A stretch of DNA of 64,000 nucleotides from Amycolatopsis regifaucium (GTDB lineage: Bacteria; Actinomycetota; Actinomycetes; Mycobacteriales; Pseudonocardiaceae), in assembly GCF_001613935.1 (NCBI RefSeq), contig NZ_LQCI01000001.1, forward strand, positions 124,001 through 188,000, written 5' to 3'. A program made the translations under genes and the position numbers. Of the stretch, positions 31,355 to 39,774 are shown piece after piece; within the stretch, counting starts at the first letter, position 1, and each line of letters starts with the position of its first letter. The notes beneath the pieces are model-generated. The model did no database searches, was not told the origin of the DNA, and worked only from the letters and a program-made list of their open reading frames with translations.

Positions 31355-33220
31355 CTAGTGCTCGTGGGCGGAACAGTGCTCGTCGGTGGCGCCGGAAGGC
31401 AGGTCCAGTGCCGGGTTGCGATCCAGGAAGCCGTAGGGGCGCAAGGTGAAACCCGAGTAGTCGACCGGCATGACCGGCCAGTCCTCGGGACGCGGGATGT
31501 GGGTGGGGCCGAAGACATGCCACAGCACGAGATCGGTGTCGGTGAGGTCGCGGTCGGCGGCGGTCCAGGCGGGCAGCCCGGCCCCGCCGGGATGCGCGTT
31601 CGGCCGGTCGCCCGCCGGGAAGCGTTCATCGGCGCGGTACGGCGTGGCCCACAGGTGCCGGGCGGCGAAGGTCGCTCGCTTGTGGACACTCGATTCCGGT
31701 TGCGCCATCAGGGTCGCGGACGGCCGGGGGACCAGCTGGTACGCCGTCGGCGTGCCGAGCCGGTTGGTCCGCTCCGCGCTGCGGATCTCCCAGACCCGCG
31801 CCTTGGCCGGATCCGCGTGCCGCCGCGCCTCCAGTTCGCTCCGCAGCGGGGTTTCCTTCCAGGTGAAGGCGTTCCCGTACGGGTTCCGGTCGCCGGTCGG
31901 GACGCCCTCGACGTCGATCTCGACGAGCGAGTTGCGTTCGCCGTCGATCGCCACGTCCAGCCGCGCGCAGAACAGGTGCTGATGCACCGGCGCGAACAGG
32001 CCGGGCGCGATCTCGTTGGCGTGGGGGTGTTTCGTCCCGGTGTGCGCGGCGCCGGCGAACACGATGCCGGTGGCCTTGGCCTCCAGTTCCACGGTGCCGT
32101 CGAGGTAGAAGTACCAGAAGAAGCCGTAGTCGTAGTTGCCGATGGTGGAGATCGACGAGATGACCAGCCGCCGCGAGCGGCGGACCTCGGCGCGGCCGTC
32201 GAGATCGGTGTGCTTCCAGAGGATCCCGTAGTCCTCCTCGTGCATGCAGATCGCCCGGGGGATCTCGACCGGGTGGCCGTGGTCGTCGGCGACGAAGGCG
32301 GGGAAGTAGTGGATGACGCCGAGGCAGTCGCAGCCCAGCCGCAGGTCGTTGCCGTTCTTGCCGAGCAGGTACTCGCCCGCGTCGAAGTAGCTGATCCAGA
32401 ACCGGCCGGGCGCGGTGTCGCCGTAGGGCACGACCATCTCCGGCACCGAGGCCCGGTAGAGCACCGAGCGCTCTTGAAACGAGATCTGGTGCAGCGTGAG
32501 ACCTTCGCGGGCGTTGAAACCGACACGCAGCCGCCAGCCCTCCCAGGTGACCTCGTTGCCGTCGACGGTGAAGCTCGGGCCTTCGGGCTGGGTGATCTCG
32601 ATGGGCTTGAGCGTGGCGCGGGGCGGGACGCCGTCGTAGCGGCCGTGTTCGGGCGGGACGGGTACGTCACCCTCGTCTTCGACCCGCAGCACCCGCTGTC
32701 CGGTCAGATCGATATGGACGATGAGGCCCTCGACCGGATGCGCCCACGGGCTGTCGGACTCGTCGTCGCGCAGGAAGGTCAGCGAGCGGATGACCCGCCC
32801 GGTCTCGTCAGGCCTGCCGAAGAACCCCGGCGCCAGTGGCGCGCAGAAGGCGTGGCCGATCCGGTCGCCGAGTCCGCGTCGCCGCATCGCGGCTTGCCAT
32901 TCGGGTGACGCCTTGGTGATCGACGCGGCGCGGTCGTACTCCTCGAACAGGTACGCGGGCTGGCCGTCGCCGCAGGCTTCGTCGGCGACTATTTCGCGTT
33001 TCGCCAGCGAAATGACCACGTCGCGCGCAAGACCGGACGCGGTGTCCAGCAGTGTGTACTGGACGCGGCGGTCGGGGGCGGCGTCGGCCTTGTCCGGCTC
33101 CACCGGCAGTACCGCCGGGAACCGCGTGGTCTCGGTGAGCAGGCCCTCGTCGGCCAGGATCGCGCGGCCTGCGGCGAGCTCGTCGGCGGTCAGCGGGTCC
33201 AAAGGATGCGGCCTGGTCAT
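31355..33220 (-). CDS. tynA: Copper-containing primary amine oxidase (topaquinone enzyme)
   Basis: Oxidises primary amines (phenethylamine, tyramine and similar) to aldehyde, ammonia and hydrogen peroxide. The 621-residue protein resembles the Arthrobacter enzymes (about 640). Key parts are the catalytic-base Asp in YFDAGEYLLG, the topaquinone precursor Tyr363 in NYDYG, copper ligands in HQHLF and a third His in THIPRPEDWPVMPVD. No signal peptide is visible, so it acts in the cytoplasm, as do the Arthrobacter forms. ATG 33220 starts an operon with MoaF 1 and an amidohydrolase. A FeaR-like AraC gene lies 8 kb away. No aldehyde dehydrogenase is adjacent; the neighbouring SDRs may handle the aldehyde. 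Confidence 0.95.
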   Translation of the reverse strand: MTRPHPLDPLTADELAAGRAILADEGLLTETTRFPAVLPVEPDKADAAPDRRVQYTLLDTASGLARDVVISLAKREIVADEACGDGQPAYLFEEYDRAASITKASPEWQAAMRRRGLGDRIGHAFCAPLAPGFFGRPDETGRVIRSLTFLRDDESDSPWAHPVEGLIVHIDLTGQRVLRVEDEGDVPVPPEHGRYDGVPPRATLKPIEITQPEGPSFTVDGNEVTWEGWRLRVGFNAREGLTLHQISFQERSVLYRASVPEMVVPYGDTAPGRFWISYFDAGEYLLGKNGNDLRLGCDCLGVIHYFPAFVADDHGHPVEIPRAICMHEEDYGILWKHTDLDGRAEVRRSRRLVISSISTIGNYDYGFFWYFYLDGTVELEAKATGIVFAGAAHTGTKHPHANEIAPGLFAPVHQHLFCARLDVAIDGERNSLVEIDVEGVPTGDRNPYGNAFTWKETPLRSELEARRHADPAKARVWEIRSAERTNRLGTPTAYQLVPRPSATLMAQPESSVHKRATFAARHLWATPYRADERFPAGDRPNAHPGGAGLPAWTAADRDLTDTDLVLWHVFGPTHIPRPEDWPVMPVDYSGFTLRPYGFLDRNPALDLPSGATDEHCSAHEH

Positions 33221-33342
33221 GCTTCGCAGTCTTGCCGGTCCACCGGCGCGGGGAAAGGGCGCGACACCGTCATGCGGTCGCGGACAAGAAGGATGCACTG
33301 AGGGCCAACCCCCGCGAACGGGCCGGACCGGAGGATGGCGCC

Positions 33343-34062
33343 ATGCGACTGGATCTCGCGGGCAAGGCCGTGCTGGTGACCGGCGCGGCGTCCGGCATCG
33401 GCCTTGCCTGCGTCCAGGCTTTCCTGGCCGAAGGCGCGCGGGTGGGCGCACTGGACCGGGCACCCGTGCCCATCCTCGCCGACGGCCTGCTGGCGGTCCA
33501 CGCCGACGTCACCGATGAGCGTTCGGTGGCTGACGCGGTGAGTACCGTCGTGGCGCGGTTCGGCGGCCTGGACGTCGTCGTCGGCTGCGCCGGGATCTCC
33601 GGCCCGGTGGGGACCCCGGTCACCGAGACCTCGGCGGCCGACTTCGCCGCCCTCATGGCGGTCAATGTCACCGGACAGTTCCTGCTGGTCAAACACGCCG
33701 CGCCGTGGCTCACCGCGACACGGGGCTCGGTCGTCCTGCTGGCCAGCGACTCGGCGTTCACCAGCGCGCCCGGCATGGTGCCCTACTGCGCTTCGAAGGG
33801 CGCTGTGGTCGCGATGACCAGGGCACTCGCGGTCGACCTCCCCGAGGTCCGGGTGAACTGCGTGTGCCCGTCGGTGGTCGACACTCCGATGGCGCGTGGT
33901 GACCTCGGTGAGGTACTCGACGACCCCGCGTTTCCGGTGCAGGCTCCTGAAGACGTCGCGGACCAGGTGCTCTATCTCGCGTCCGCGCGTTCGCGGACGG
34001 TCAACGGCCAGGCCGTGCTCGCCGACTTCGGCGTCTCGGCCCGTTCCGGTTTTCCCGCTTAG
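33343..34062 (+). CDS. Short-chain dehydrogenase/reductase A of the amine region
   Basis: Classical SDR of 239 residues: VTGAASGIG cofactor loop, ALDRAP where the beta-2 acidic residue favours NAD(H), VVGCAGISG in place of NNAG, catalytic Ser in LLASDSAF and YCASKGAVVAM. ATG 33343 has a GGAGG-like site upstream. It is divergent from the amine oxidase operon across 122 bases and 14 bases ahead of a second SDR. It may reduce or oxidise an amine-derived intermediate. Substrate unknown. Confidence 0.88.
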   Translation: MRLDLAGKAVLVTGAASGIGLACVQAFLAEGARVGALDRAPVPILADGLLAVHADVTDERSVADAVSTVVARFGGLDVVVGCAGISGPVGTPVTETSAADFAALMAVNVTGQFLLVKHAAPWLTATRGSVVLLASDSAFTSAPGMVPYCASKGAVVAMTRALAVDLPEVRVNCVCPSVVDTPMARGDLGEVLDDPAFPVQAPEDVADQVLYLASARSRTVNGQAVLADFGVSARSGFPA

Positions 34063-34076
34063 AAAGGACTTCGCAC

Positions 34077-34874
34077 GTGAAGAAGGTCATCGCGATCACA
34101 GGAGGCGGTACCGGTATCGGCGCGGCTGTCGCCCGCCGGTACGCCGACGAGGGCGCCCAGGTGGTGGTACTCGGACGGCGCCGCGAGCCGCTGGAGAAGG
34201 TGGCCGCGGAGACGGGCGCGCACGTCATCGCCTGTGACGCCAGCGAACGTGAAGCCGCCGAGAACGCCGCTGCCGAGATCATCGGCAAGTTCGGCAGGCT
34301 GGACGTCGTGGTGGCCAACGCGGGCGGGCACGGCCTGTCGTCGGTGGTCGACACCGGTGACGACGAATGGGAACTCGCCCTGCGCTCGAACCTGTCCAGC
34401 GCCTTCGTGTTCTGCCGGGCCACGCTGCCCTCGCTGATCGAAACCGGCGGCCAGGTGGTCATCGTGTCGTCGCTGGCCGGACTGTTCGCCGGGCCGAACG
34501 TCGCCGGCTACACCGTCGCCAAGCACGCCCTGATCGGGCTGACCCGCTCGATCGCCCGCGACTACGGGCCGAAGGGCGTCCGCGCGAACGCCGTCTGCCC
34601 GGGCTGGGTGCGCACCCCGATGGCGGACGGCGAGATGGACCAGTTCGCCGAGGCGGCGGGCTTCGACGGCGGCCACGACGAGGGTTACCGCCGGGTCACC
34701 GCCGAGGTCCCGCTGCGCCGCCCCGCCGAACCGGAGGAGATCGCGTCGATCGTGCGGTTCCTGGGGTCTTCGGAGTCGTCCTACATCACCGGTGCGGTGA
34801 TCGTGGCCGACGGCGGCGCGCACGCCGTCGATCTGCCGACGCTGGCCTTCGAACGGGCGGGCATGGGTTCGTAG
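34077..34874 (+). CDS. Short-chain dehydrogenase/reductase B of the amine region
   Basis: Classical SDR of 265 residues with TGGGTGIG, basic residues after beta-2 (LGRRREP) that favour NADP(H), NAGGHG, catalytic Ser in IVSSLAG, YTVAKHALIGL and the end SSYITGAVIVADGGAHAVDL. GTG 34077 follows AGAAAGGACTTCGCAC. It forms a two-gene operon with SDR A, and the opposite cofactor preference suggests a paired oxidation/reduction. A perfect hairpin follows, shared with the convergent transporter operon. Confidence 0.9.
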   Translation: MKKVIAITGGGTGIGAAVARRYADEGAQVVVLGRRREPLEKVAAETGAHVIACDASEREAAENAAAEIIGKFGRLDVVVANAGGHGLSSVVDTGDDEWELALRSNLSSAFVFCRATLPSLIETGGQVVIVSSLAGLFAGPNVAGYTVAKHALIGLTRSIARDYGPKGVRANAVCPGWVRTPMADGEMDQFAEAAGFDGGHDEGYRRVTAEVPLRRPAEPEEIASIVRFLGSSESSYITGAVIVADGGAHAVDLPTLAFERAGMGS

Positions 34875-34880
34875 CCGTAG

Positions 34881-34931
34881 CGCGTGAAGGCCCCTTCCCT
34901 CGGCTCAGTCGAGGGAAGGGGCCTTCACGCG
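34881..34931. terminator. Perfect 22-bp hairpin (family B), convergent terminator
   Basis: Arms 34881-34902 and 34910-34931 are exact inverted repeats around GCTCAGT, on the GTGAAGGCCCCTTCCC theme. It fills the 59-base gap between SDR B and livF and would terminate both operons. Confidence 0.82.
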
Positions 34932-34933
34932 TC

Positions 34934-35629
34934 TCAGGATTCTCCGAGGTAGGCCGAGTGCAGGGTGCCGGGGGAGTCCAGCAGGCCTTGCGCCGAGCCC
35001 GCGTAGGTTACGCGCCCCGAGGACACCACCAGCGCGTCGCTCGCGACCCCGAGTGCCAGATGCGTGAACTGCTCGACGAGCAGGATCGCCGCGCCTTCCT
35101 CGGCGAACCGGGTCACCATCGGCAGCAGCCGGGTGAACACCACCGGCGCGAGCCCGAGTGACATCTCGTCGATCAGCAGGAACGACGGCCGTGCGGCGAA
35201 CGCGCGGGCCAGTACCACCATCTGCTGCTCCCCGCCGCTGAGCAGCGCCGCCGGGGAGTCGCGGCGTTTCTCGAGTTCGGGGAACAACTCGAACAGCTCG
35301 TCCGCCCGCGCGCGGGTGCGCGCGGTCAGCATCAGGTTCTCCAGCACGGTCAGTCCGCCGAACACCGCGCGCCCCTGCTCGATATGCGCCAGACCGCGCC
35401 GCGCGCGGGCGACGCGCGACTGCTTCGTGATCTCGTCCGGTCCGATGTGGACGGTTCCGGCCGAGGCGGGGACGACGCCGGAGACCGCCTCCAGCAGGCT
35501 GGTCTTCCCCGCCCCGTTGGGCCCGACGAGCGCGGTGATCCGGCCCGGCTCCAGGGTCAGGTCGACACCGGAGATCACCGGCCCGGCACCGCGGGTGACC
35601 GTCAGTCCCGCTATCCGCAACGCGTTCAC
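34934..35629 (-). CDS. livF: Branched-chain-amino-acid-type ABC ATPase LivF
   Basis: Cytoplasmic ATPase subunit of 231 residues. Walker A is GPNGAGKTS, signature LLSGGEQQM, Walker B FLLIDEMS, with the LivF traits SLGLAPV, GLAHIEQGRAVFGGLTVLENL and a final AYLGES. GTG 35629 overlaps the LivM-LivG fusion stop as GTGA. It completes a Liv-type importer with the lipoprotein at 38189, the permease at 37316 and the fused subunit. In this locus it is likely to import an amine or aromatic compound rather than leucine; inference from neighbours. Confidence 0.94.
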   Translation of the reverse strand: MNALRIAGLTVTRGAGPVISGVDLTLEPGRITALVGPNGAGKTSLLEAVSGVVPASAGTVHIGPDEITKQSRVARARRGLAHIEQGRAVFGGLTVLENLMLTARTRARADELFELFPELEKRRDSPAALLSGGEQQMVVLARAFAARPSFLLIDEMSLGLAPVVFTRLLPMVTRFAEEGAAILLVEQFTHLALGVASDALVVSSGRVTYAGSAQGLLDSPGTLHSAYLGES

Positions 35630-37329
35630 AGCAGCTCCGTTTCACCCATGTAGGCCTTGAGCACGGCCGGATCGGCGAGCACTTCGGCCTGCGGGCCGGA
35701 GGCCAGGACACGGCCGAAGTCGAGGACGGTGATCGTGTCGCAGACCGACCGCACCAGGTCGAGGTCGTGCTCGATGAGCAGCACGGACACCCCGAAGCGC
35801 GCGGGAACCTGCCGCAGCCGTTCCCCGAACGCGACGTGCTCCTCGTGCGGAAGCCCGGCGGCAGGCTCGTCGAGCAGCAGAACCCGCGGCCGCGCCAGCA
35901 GATGCCCGACGACCTCGACCAGCCTCCGTGCGCCGACGTCCACTTGCGACAGCGGGGTGCGGGCGCTGGGGCAGCCGAAGAAGTCCAGGGCGTCCGTGAT
36001 CTTTTCGGCGGTGAGGCGACGCCTGGCGAGGAACTTGAGGTACGCGCCCACCGTCAAACCCGGCGGGACACGATCCTGCTGGAACGTCCGGCGCAGCCCG
36101 GCGCGGGCCCGGTTCGACGGTGACCCGGTCAACGGCTTGCCGCCGAGTTCGACCGCGCCGTCCGCGTTCGGCAGGAATCCGCTGATCGCGTCCACCAGCG
36201 TCGACTTGCCCGCGCCGTTGGGACCGATCACCCCGAGCACGCCGTGTTCCGGCACTGTGATGTCCACTGAGGACAGTGCGGCCACATGACCGAAGTTCAC
36301 GCTCAGGCCGCGTACGGTGAGCACCGGCGGACCGGGTGCCTTGGCCTCGATGTCCGCGGTTCCGGAAGCGAGATCGAGTTTCGCCGGTTCCTTTGTGGAC
36401 CGCCGGTACCAGACCTGCCGCACCGTGGTGCCCAGGTTCCCGCCACTGGCCAGCGCTTGGACGCCGAGCACCCCGAAGACCACGAAACCCCAGTCCTGCG
36501 GGATTCCCCAGCGTTTCAGCAGCTCGGGCACGCCGACCCACAACACCGCGCCGAACACGGCCATGTCGATCAGATGCGCGCCGGACATGATCGCCAGCAC
36601 GTACAGCGCCAGTGATTGGATGGCGGTGAAACTGGCCGGGAAGGCGAGCCCGACCTGCCCGGTGAGCAGGCCGCCGCTGATCCCGCCCAGGGTGGCGCTC
36701 ACCGCGAACGCGGTCAGCTTCGACGTCCGGACGCTGGTGCCGGCGGCGGCCGTCCCCCGTTCGGAGAACGCCACCGCCTGCCAAGCGCTGCCCCAGCGGC
36801 CGCGCCGCAGGAAGTACACGGCCAGACAGCACAGCACCAGCACCACCACGGCGAGCAGGAAATAGGACCGGTCGTCGGAGAAGGCGTCCGGCCGCTCGAC
36901 CGAGATCCCGCCGGAGACGCCGGGGAACTGCAGTTGCACCAGCGCGAGGTCGGCCGCCGCGGCGAGCCCCAGCGTGACGACGGCGAGGTTGATCCCCCGC
37001 AAGCGCAACGCCGGGAGCCCGACGAGCACCCCGACCACCCCGGCGGCCAGACCGCCGAGCAGCAGCCAGGTGAGGAACCCGCCGGGTGCCTGTGCCTCGT
37101 TCAGCGCGGACACCGTCCAGGCGCCGACTGCGCCGAAGGTCAGCTGGCACAGGGAGATCATCCCCGCGCTGCCGGTGACCACGCCCAGCCCGAGCAACGA
37201 GATCCCGGCGACCACGGCACTCATGCCGAGGTAGACGAAGTACCCGTCGAGTCCGACGCTCAGTCCGTAGCCGGCCGCGATCGCCGCCAGCGCGACGACG
37301 AACGGAGTCCCGCGTTCAGCGAGCCGCAT
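35626..37329 (-). CDS. Fused Liv-type permease-ATPase (LivM-LivG in one chain)
   Basis: A 567-residue protein. About 320 N-terminal residues form a LivM permease (GLGVVTGSAGMISLCQLTFGAVGAW, LRGINLAVVTLGLA, GGLLTGQVGLAFP). The C-terminal 230 form a LivG ATPase with GPNGAGKSTL and Walker B VLLLDEP. The ABC signature is degenerate, LSQVDVGARR instead of LSGGQ or the LivG form LPYGQQRR, and LAGLPHEE varies the LivG LAAGLN loop. ATG 37329 follows AGGAGGTGTGGG. It overlaps livF by 4 bases and livH by 14. LivM-LivG fusions are known in actinobacteria, but this signature is unusual. Confidence 0.92.
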   Translation of the reverse strand: MRLAERGTPFVVALAAIAAGYGLSVGLDGYFVYLGMSAVVAGISLLGLGVVTGSAGMISLCQLTFGAVGAWTVSALNEAQAPGGFLTWLLLGGLAAGVVGVLVGLPALRLRGINLAVVTLGLAAAADLALVQLQFPGVSGGISVERPDAFSDDRSYFLLAVVVLVLCCLAVYFLRRGRWGSAWQAVAFSERGTAAAGTSVRTSKLTAFAVSATLGGISGGLLTGQVGLAFPASFTAIQSLALYVLAIMSGAHLIDMAVFGAVLWVGVPELLKRWGIPQDWGFVVFGVLGVQALASGGNLGTTVRQVWYRRSTKEPAKLDLASGTADIEAKAPGPPVLTVRGLSVNFGHVAALSSVDITVPEHGVLGVIGPNGAGKSTLVDAISGFLPNADGAVELGGKPLTGSPSNRARAGLRRTFQQDRVPPGLTVGAYLKFLARRRLTAEKITDALDFFGCPSARTPLSQVDVGARRLVEVVGHLLARPRVLLLDEPAAGLPHEEHVAFGERLRQVPARFGVSVLLIEHDLDLVRSVCDTITVLDFGRVLASGPQAEVLADPAVLKAYMGETELL

Positions 37330-38176
37330 CCCACACCTCCTTGCGCTGCGACCACAGCAGCAACGCGACGATCACCGCGAACGGCAGGAAATACCGCACC
37401 ACCGAAAGGCCGTCGACCTGCGCGGCCGCGCCCTGGATCAGGCCGAGCCCCAGTCCGCCCGCGACCGCGAGATCGAGGCGGCGGAACCCGCCGAGCAGGG
37501 CCGCGGCGGCGGCCGGGACCACCAGCATGGCCAGCGACGTCGCGTCGTTCGACTGCGACGGCGCGACGATCGAGATGACCAGCGTGCTGACCACCCCGGT
37601 GACCGCCCAGACCGCGATGCTGAGTCGTTTCGCCGGGATGCCCAGCAGCTCGGCCGTAGTCGGCCGTTCCGAAAGCGCCCGGAGCTGGACCCCCGCCGAC
37701 GTCCGGCTCAGCACGATCCGGCTGGCCACCGCCACCAGCACCGCCAGCGCGACGGTGACCACGGTGACCTGGCTGATCACCACCCCGCCGACGGTGACCG
37801 CCGGTCCGTCGAGGATCGGGTGGAACGGCTGCGGTTTATTGCCGAACAGGATGAAGGACACCGAGATCAGCAGGAGCAGCACCGCCACGGTGACCGCCGA
37901 GCGGGTGCCAGTGTCGGCCTCGGCGAGCCAGGTGGACACGATCCAGCCGAGTAGCGCGCTGAGCAGCCCGCCGAGCAGGATCCCCGCCACCGTGGCGAGC
38001 CAGGTCGGCACGCCCCAGCCGACGGACAGGAACACCGCCACGTAGCAACCGAACATCCCGGTGGCCGACTGGGCGAAGTTGACCACCCGCACCAAACGCG
38101 ACATGAGGGTCAGGCACACCGCCAGTACCGCGTACAGTCCGCCGGCGGCCAAGCCTGCCAGCGCTCCCTGCAGCAT
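37316..38176 (-). CDS. livH: Branched-chain-amino-acid-type ABC permease LivH
   Basis: Inner-membrane subunit of 286 residues with about eight hydrophobic helices. It begins LAGLAAGGLYAVLAVCLTLMSRLVRVVNFAQSATGMFG, the LivH opening (NFAQ), and contains LRALSERPTTAELLGIP, the coupling-loop equivalent, then a glycine-rich final helix. ATG 38176 follows GGAGGATTCC. It starts 12 bases after the substrate-binding protein gene and overlaps the fused LivM-LivG gene by 14 bases. Confidence 0.92.
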   Translation of the reverse strand: MLQGALAGLAAGGLYAVLAVCLTLMSRLVRVVNFAQSATGMFGCYVAVFLSVGWGVPTWLATVAGILLGGLLSALLGWIVSTWLAEADTGTRSAVTVAVLLLLISVSFILFGNKPQPFHPILDGPAVTVGGVVISQVTVVTVALAVLVAVASRIVLSRTSAGVQLRALSERPTTAELLGIPAKRLSIAVWAVTGVVSTLVISIVAPSQSNDATSLAMLVVPAAAAALLGGFRRLDLAVAGGLGLGLIQGAAAQVDGLSVVRYFLPFAVIVALLLWSQRKEVWDAAR

Positions 38177-38188
38177 GGAATCCTCCCG

Positions 38189-39367
38189 TTATTTCTTGGG
38201 AATCCGCAGCCAGTCGTTCGCGACGAGCTCCCATTTGTTGGTGCCCGAGGCGAGCTTGATCGGCCAGCCCGAGGTGTTGTCGTGGTGGGCTTTGCCGGGA
38301 CCGAAGACGTACGGCGTGCCGACCATGGGGTCGCTGATCGGCTTCATTTCGCGCAGTGCCTTGGTCACCGACTCGCGGGTGATGTCACCACTGATCCCCT
38401 TGACGACGTCGAGGAAGTACTTCGCCGCCAGGTAGCCGCCCTGGCTGAACGACGTCAGCGCGATGCCGTTCTTCGTCATCAGTTCACGCCAGTCCTTGTT
38501 CTGCGGGCTGGTCGCGTCGGTGAACGGGTAGAACTCGGCGGGCACGTACACCCCGGCACCGGCGTTGGTGATGGCCTTGGCGTAGTTCTCGCTGTAGACG
38601 CTGGTCAGCAGCAACCACGTGACGTCGTTCCAGCCCTGCGCGGCGGCGGCCTTGAGCTGCCCGATCGAATCCGGTTCCACCGGGTTCACCGTGATCGCCT
38701 TGCAGCCGGCGTTGCGGGCCTTGACGATGTAGGAGGTGTAATCGGAACCGCCGTAGGGCACGGTCGCGTCGAGGTACTTGAGCTTCTTGCCGGTGATGGC
38801 CGACCACTCGTCGATGGCCGCCTGATACGACGGCAGTGTGTTGCCCGCGATCTCCAGCAACGCGCAGATGTCGTTCAGCTTCAGTGTTTCCGAGCCGTAA
38901 AGCAGCGTCAGCGTCATGTCGTGGTACGGCCCGACGTTGACCGGGGCGATATTGGGACTGGAGAAGCACGCCGGGTCCACCCCGATACCCTGAATGGACA
39001 GGATCTTCTGCTGCTCGTAGTACTTGTTGTTGATCTCGCACTCGATGAGGCTGGACGAGCCGACCAGCGCCACGGCCTCGTCGCGGCCGACGACCTCGCG
39101 AGCCGCGGCCGCCGCGCCTGCCGGATCCCCCTTGTCGTCGAGGGCCTTGTACTGGATCTGTCTGCCGTTGACACCGCCGCTCGCGTTGGCCGCGTCGAAG
39201 ACCGCCTTGGCCGCCTGGGAGGCTTCGGGGAAGGTGGCCGCGCCGCTCAGCGCGTTGACCGAGCCGACCACGATCGGGCCGCTCGAACCGCTTTCGGCTC
39301 CGGCGCAGCCCGCGGTCGCGAGCAGGACGGCGGCGGTGAGGGCGACGAGGCCCCGCGCGGGTTTCAC
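38189..39367 (-). CDS. livK: Liv-type substrate-binding lipoprotein
   Basis: Extracytoplasmic binding protein of 392 residues, lipid-anchored at Cys21 (ATAGC). The Peripla_BP_6 fold is seen in IVVGSVNALSGAATFPEASQAAKAVFDAANASGGVNGRQI, ALVGSSSLIECEI and SDYTSYIVKARNAGCKAI. GTG 39367 overlaps the SnoaL-like gene's stop as GTGA. The ligand of this family varies among amino acids, urea and aromatic acids, so the amine-oxidase context is the best guide. It is part of the AraC-to-livF operon. Confidence 0.92.
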   Translation of the reverse strand: MKPARGLVALTAAVLLATAGCAGAESGSSGPIVVGSVNALSGAATFPEASQAAKAVFDAANASGGVNGRQIQYKALDDKGDPAGAAAAAREVVGRDEAVALVGSSSLIECEINNKYYEQQKILSIQGIGVDPACFSSPNIAPVNVGPYHDMTLTLLYGSETLKLNDICALLEIAGNTLPSYQAAIDEWSAITGKKLKYLDATVPYGGSDYTSYIVKARNAGCKAITVNPVEPDSIGQLKAAAAQGWNDVTWLLLTSVYSENYAKAITNAGAGVYVPAEFYPFTDATSPQNKDWRELMTKNGIALTSFSQGGYLAAKYFLDVVKGISGDITRESVTKALREMKPISDPMVGTPYVFGPGKAHHDNTSGWPIKLASGTNKWELVANDWLRIPKK

Positions 39368-39765
39368 CGGTTCCCCGAATCGGTCATGGCGTTCACCACG
39401 GGCACCGAGTCGACGATCTGCTCGAACGAGGTGACCTTGCCGCCGTCGAACTTCCACACGTGCGCGACCCGGGCGGTGAACGAGCGGCCGGTCTCGCGGT
39501 GCTTGCCCTGGTAGGTCCCGATGCCGATCACCGTGTCACCGGCGTCGAGCAGGTCGCCGAGGGTGAAGGTGTAGCCCTCCCAGTCCTTCGCGATGGCGCC
39601 GAAAACGTTGTCCCGGACCTCTTCCGGGCCGGTGTAGGTTCCGGCGTAAGGGAAACCGGCCGCCTCCGTCCAGGTGGTGCCGGGACCGAGGGGGGCCAGC
39701 ATGCCCGCCAGGTCGCCCCGGTCGCTCGCGGCGTAATGCGCGGCGATGATGTCGAGATTGGACAC
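39364..39765 (-). CDS. SnoaL-like/NTF2-fold protein
   Basis: Small cytoplasmic protein of 133 residues with the SnoaL/NTF2 cone pattern: an N-terminal helix (DIIAAHYAASDRGDLAGML), W-containing pocket strands (GTTWTEAAGFPYAGTYTGPEEVRDNVF) and the end FTARVAHVWKFDGGKVTSFEQIVD. Members include polyketide cyclases, dehydratases and carrier-like proteins; no catalytic set allows a choice. GTG 39765 is the start. It is 9 bases from MoaF 2 and overlaps livK, hence within the amine-uptake operon. Confidence 0.83.
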   Translation of the reverse strand: MSNLDIIAAHYAASDRGDLAGMLAPLGPGTTWTEAAGFPYAGTYTGPEEVRDNVFGAIAKDWEGYTFTLGDLLDAGDTVIGIGTYQGKHRETGRSFTARVAHVWKFDGGKVTSFEQIVDSVPVVNAMTDSGNR

Positions 39766-39774
39766 TGAGACTCC

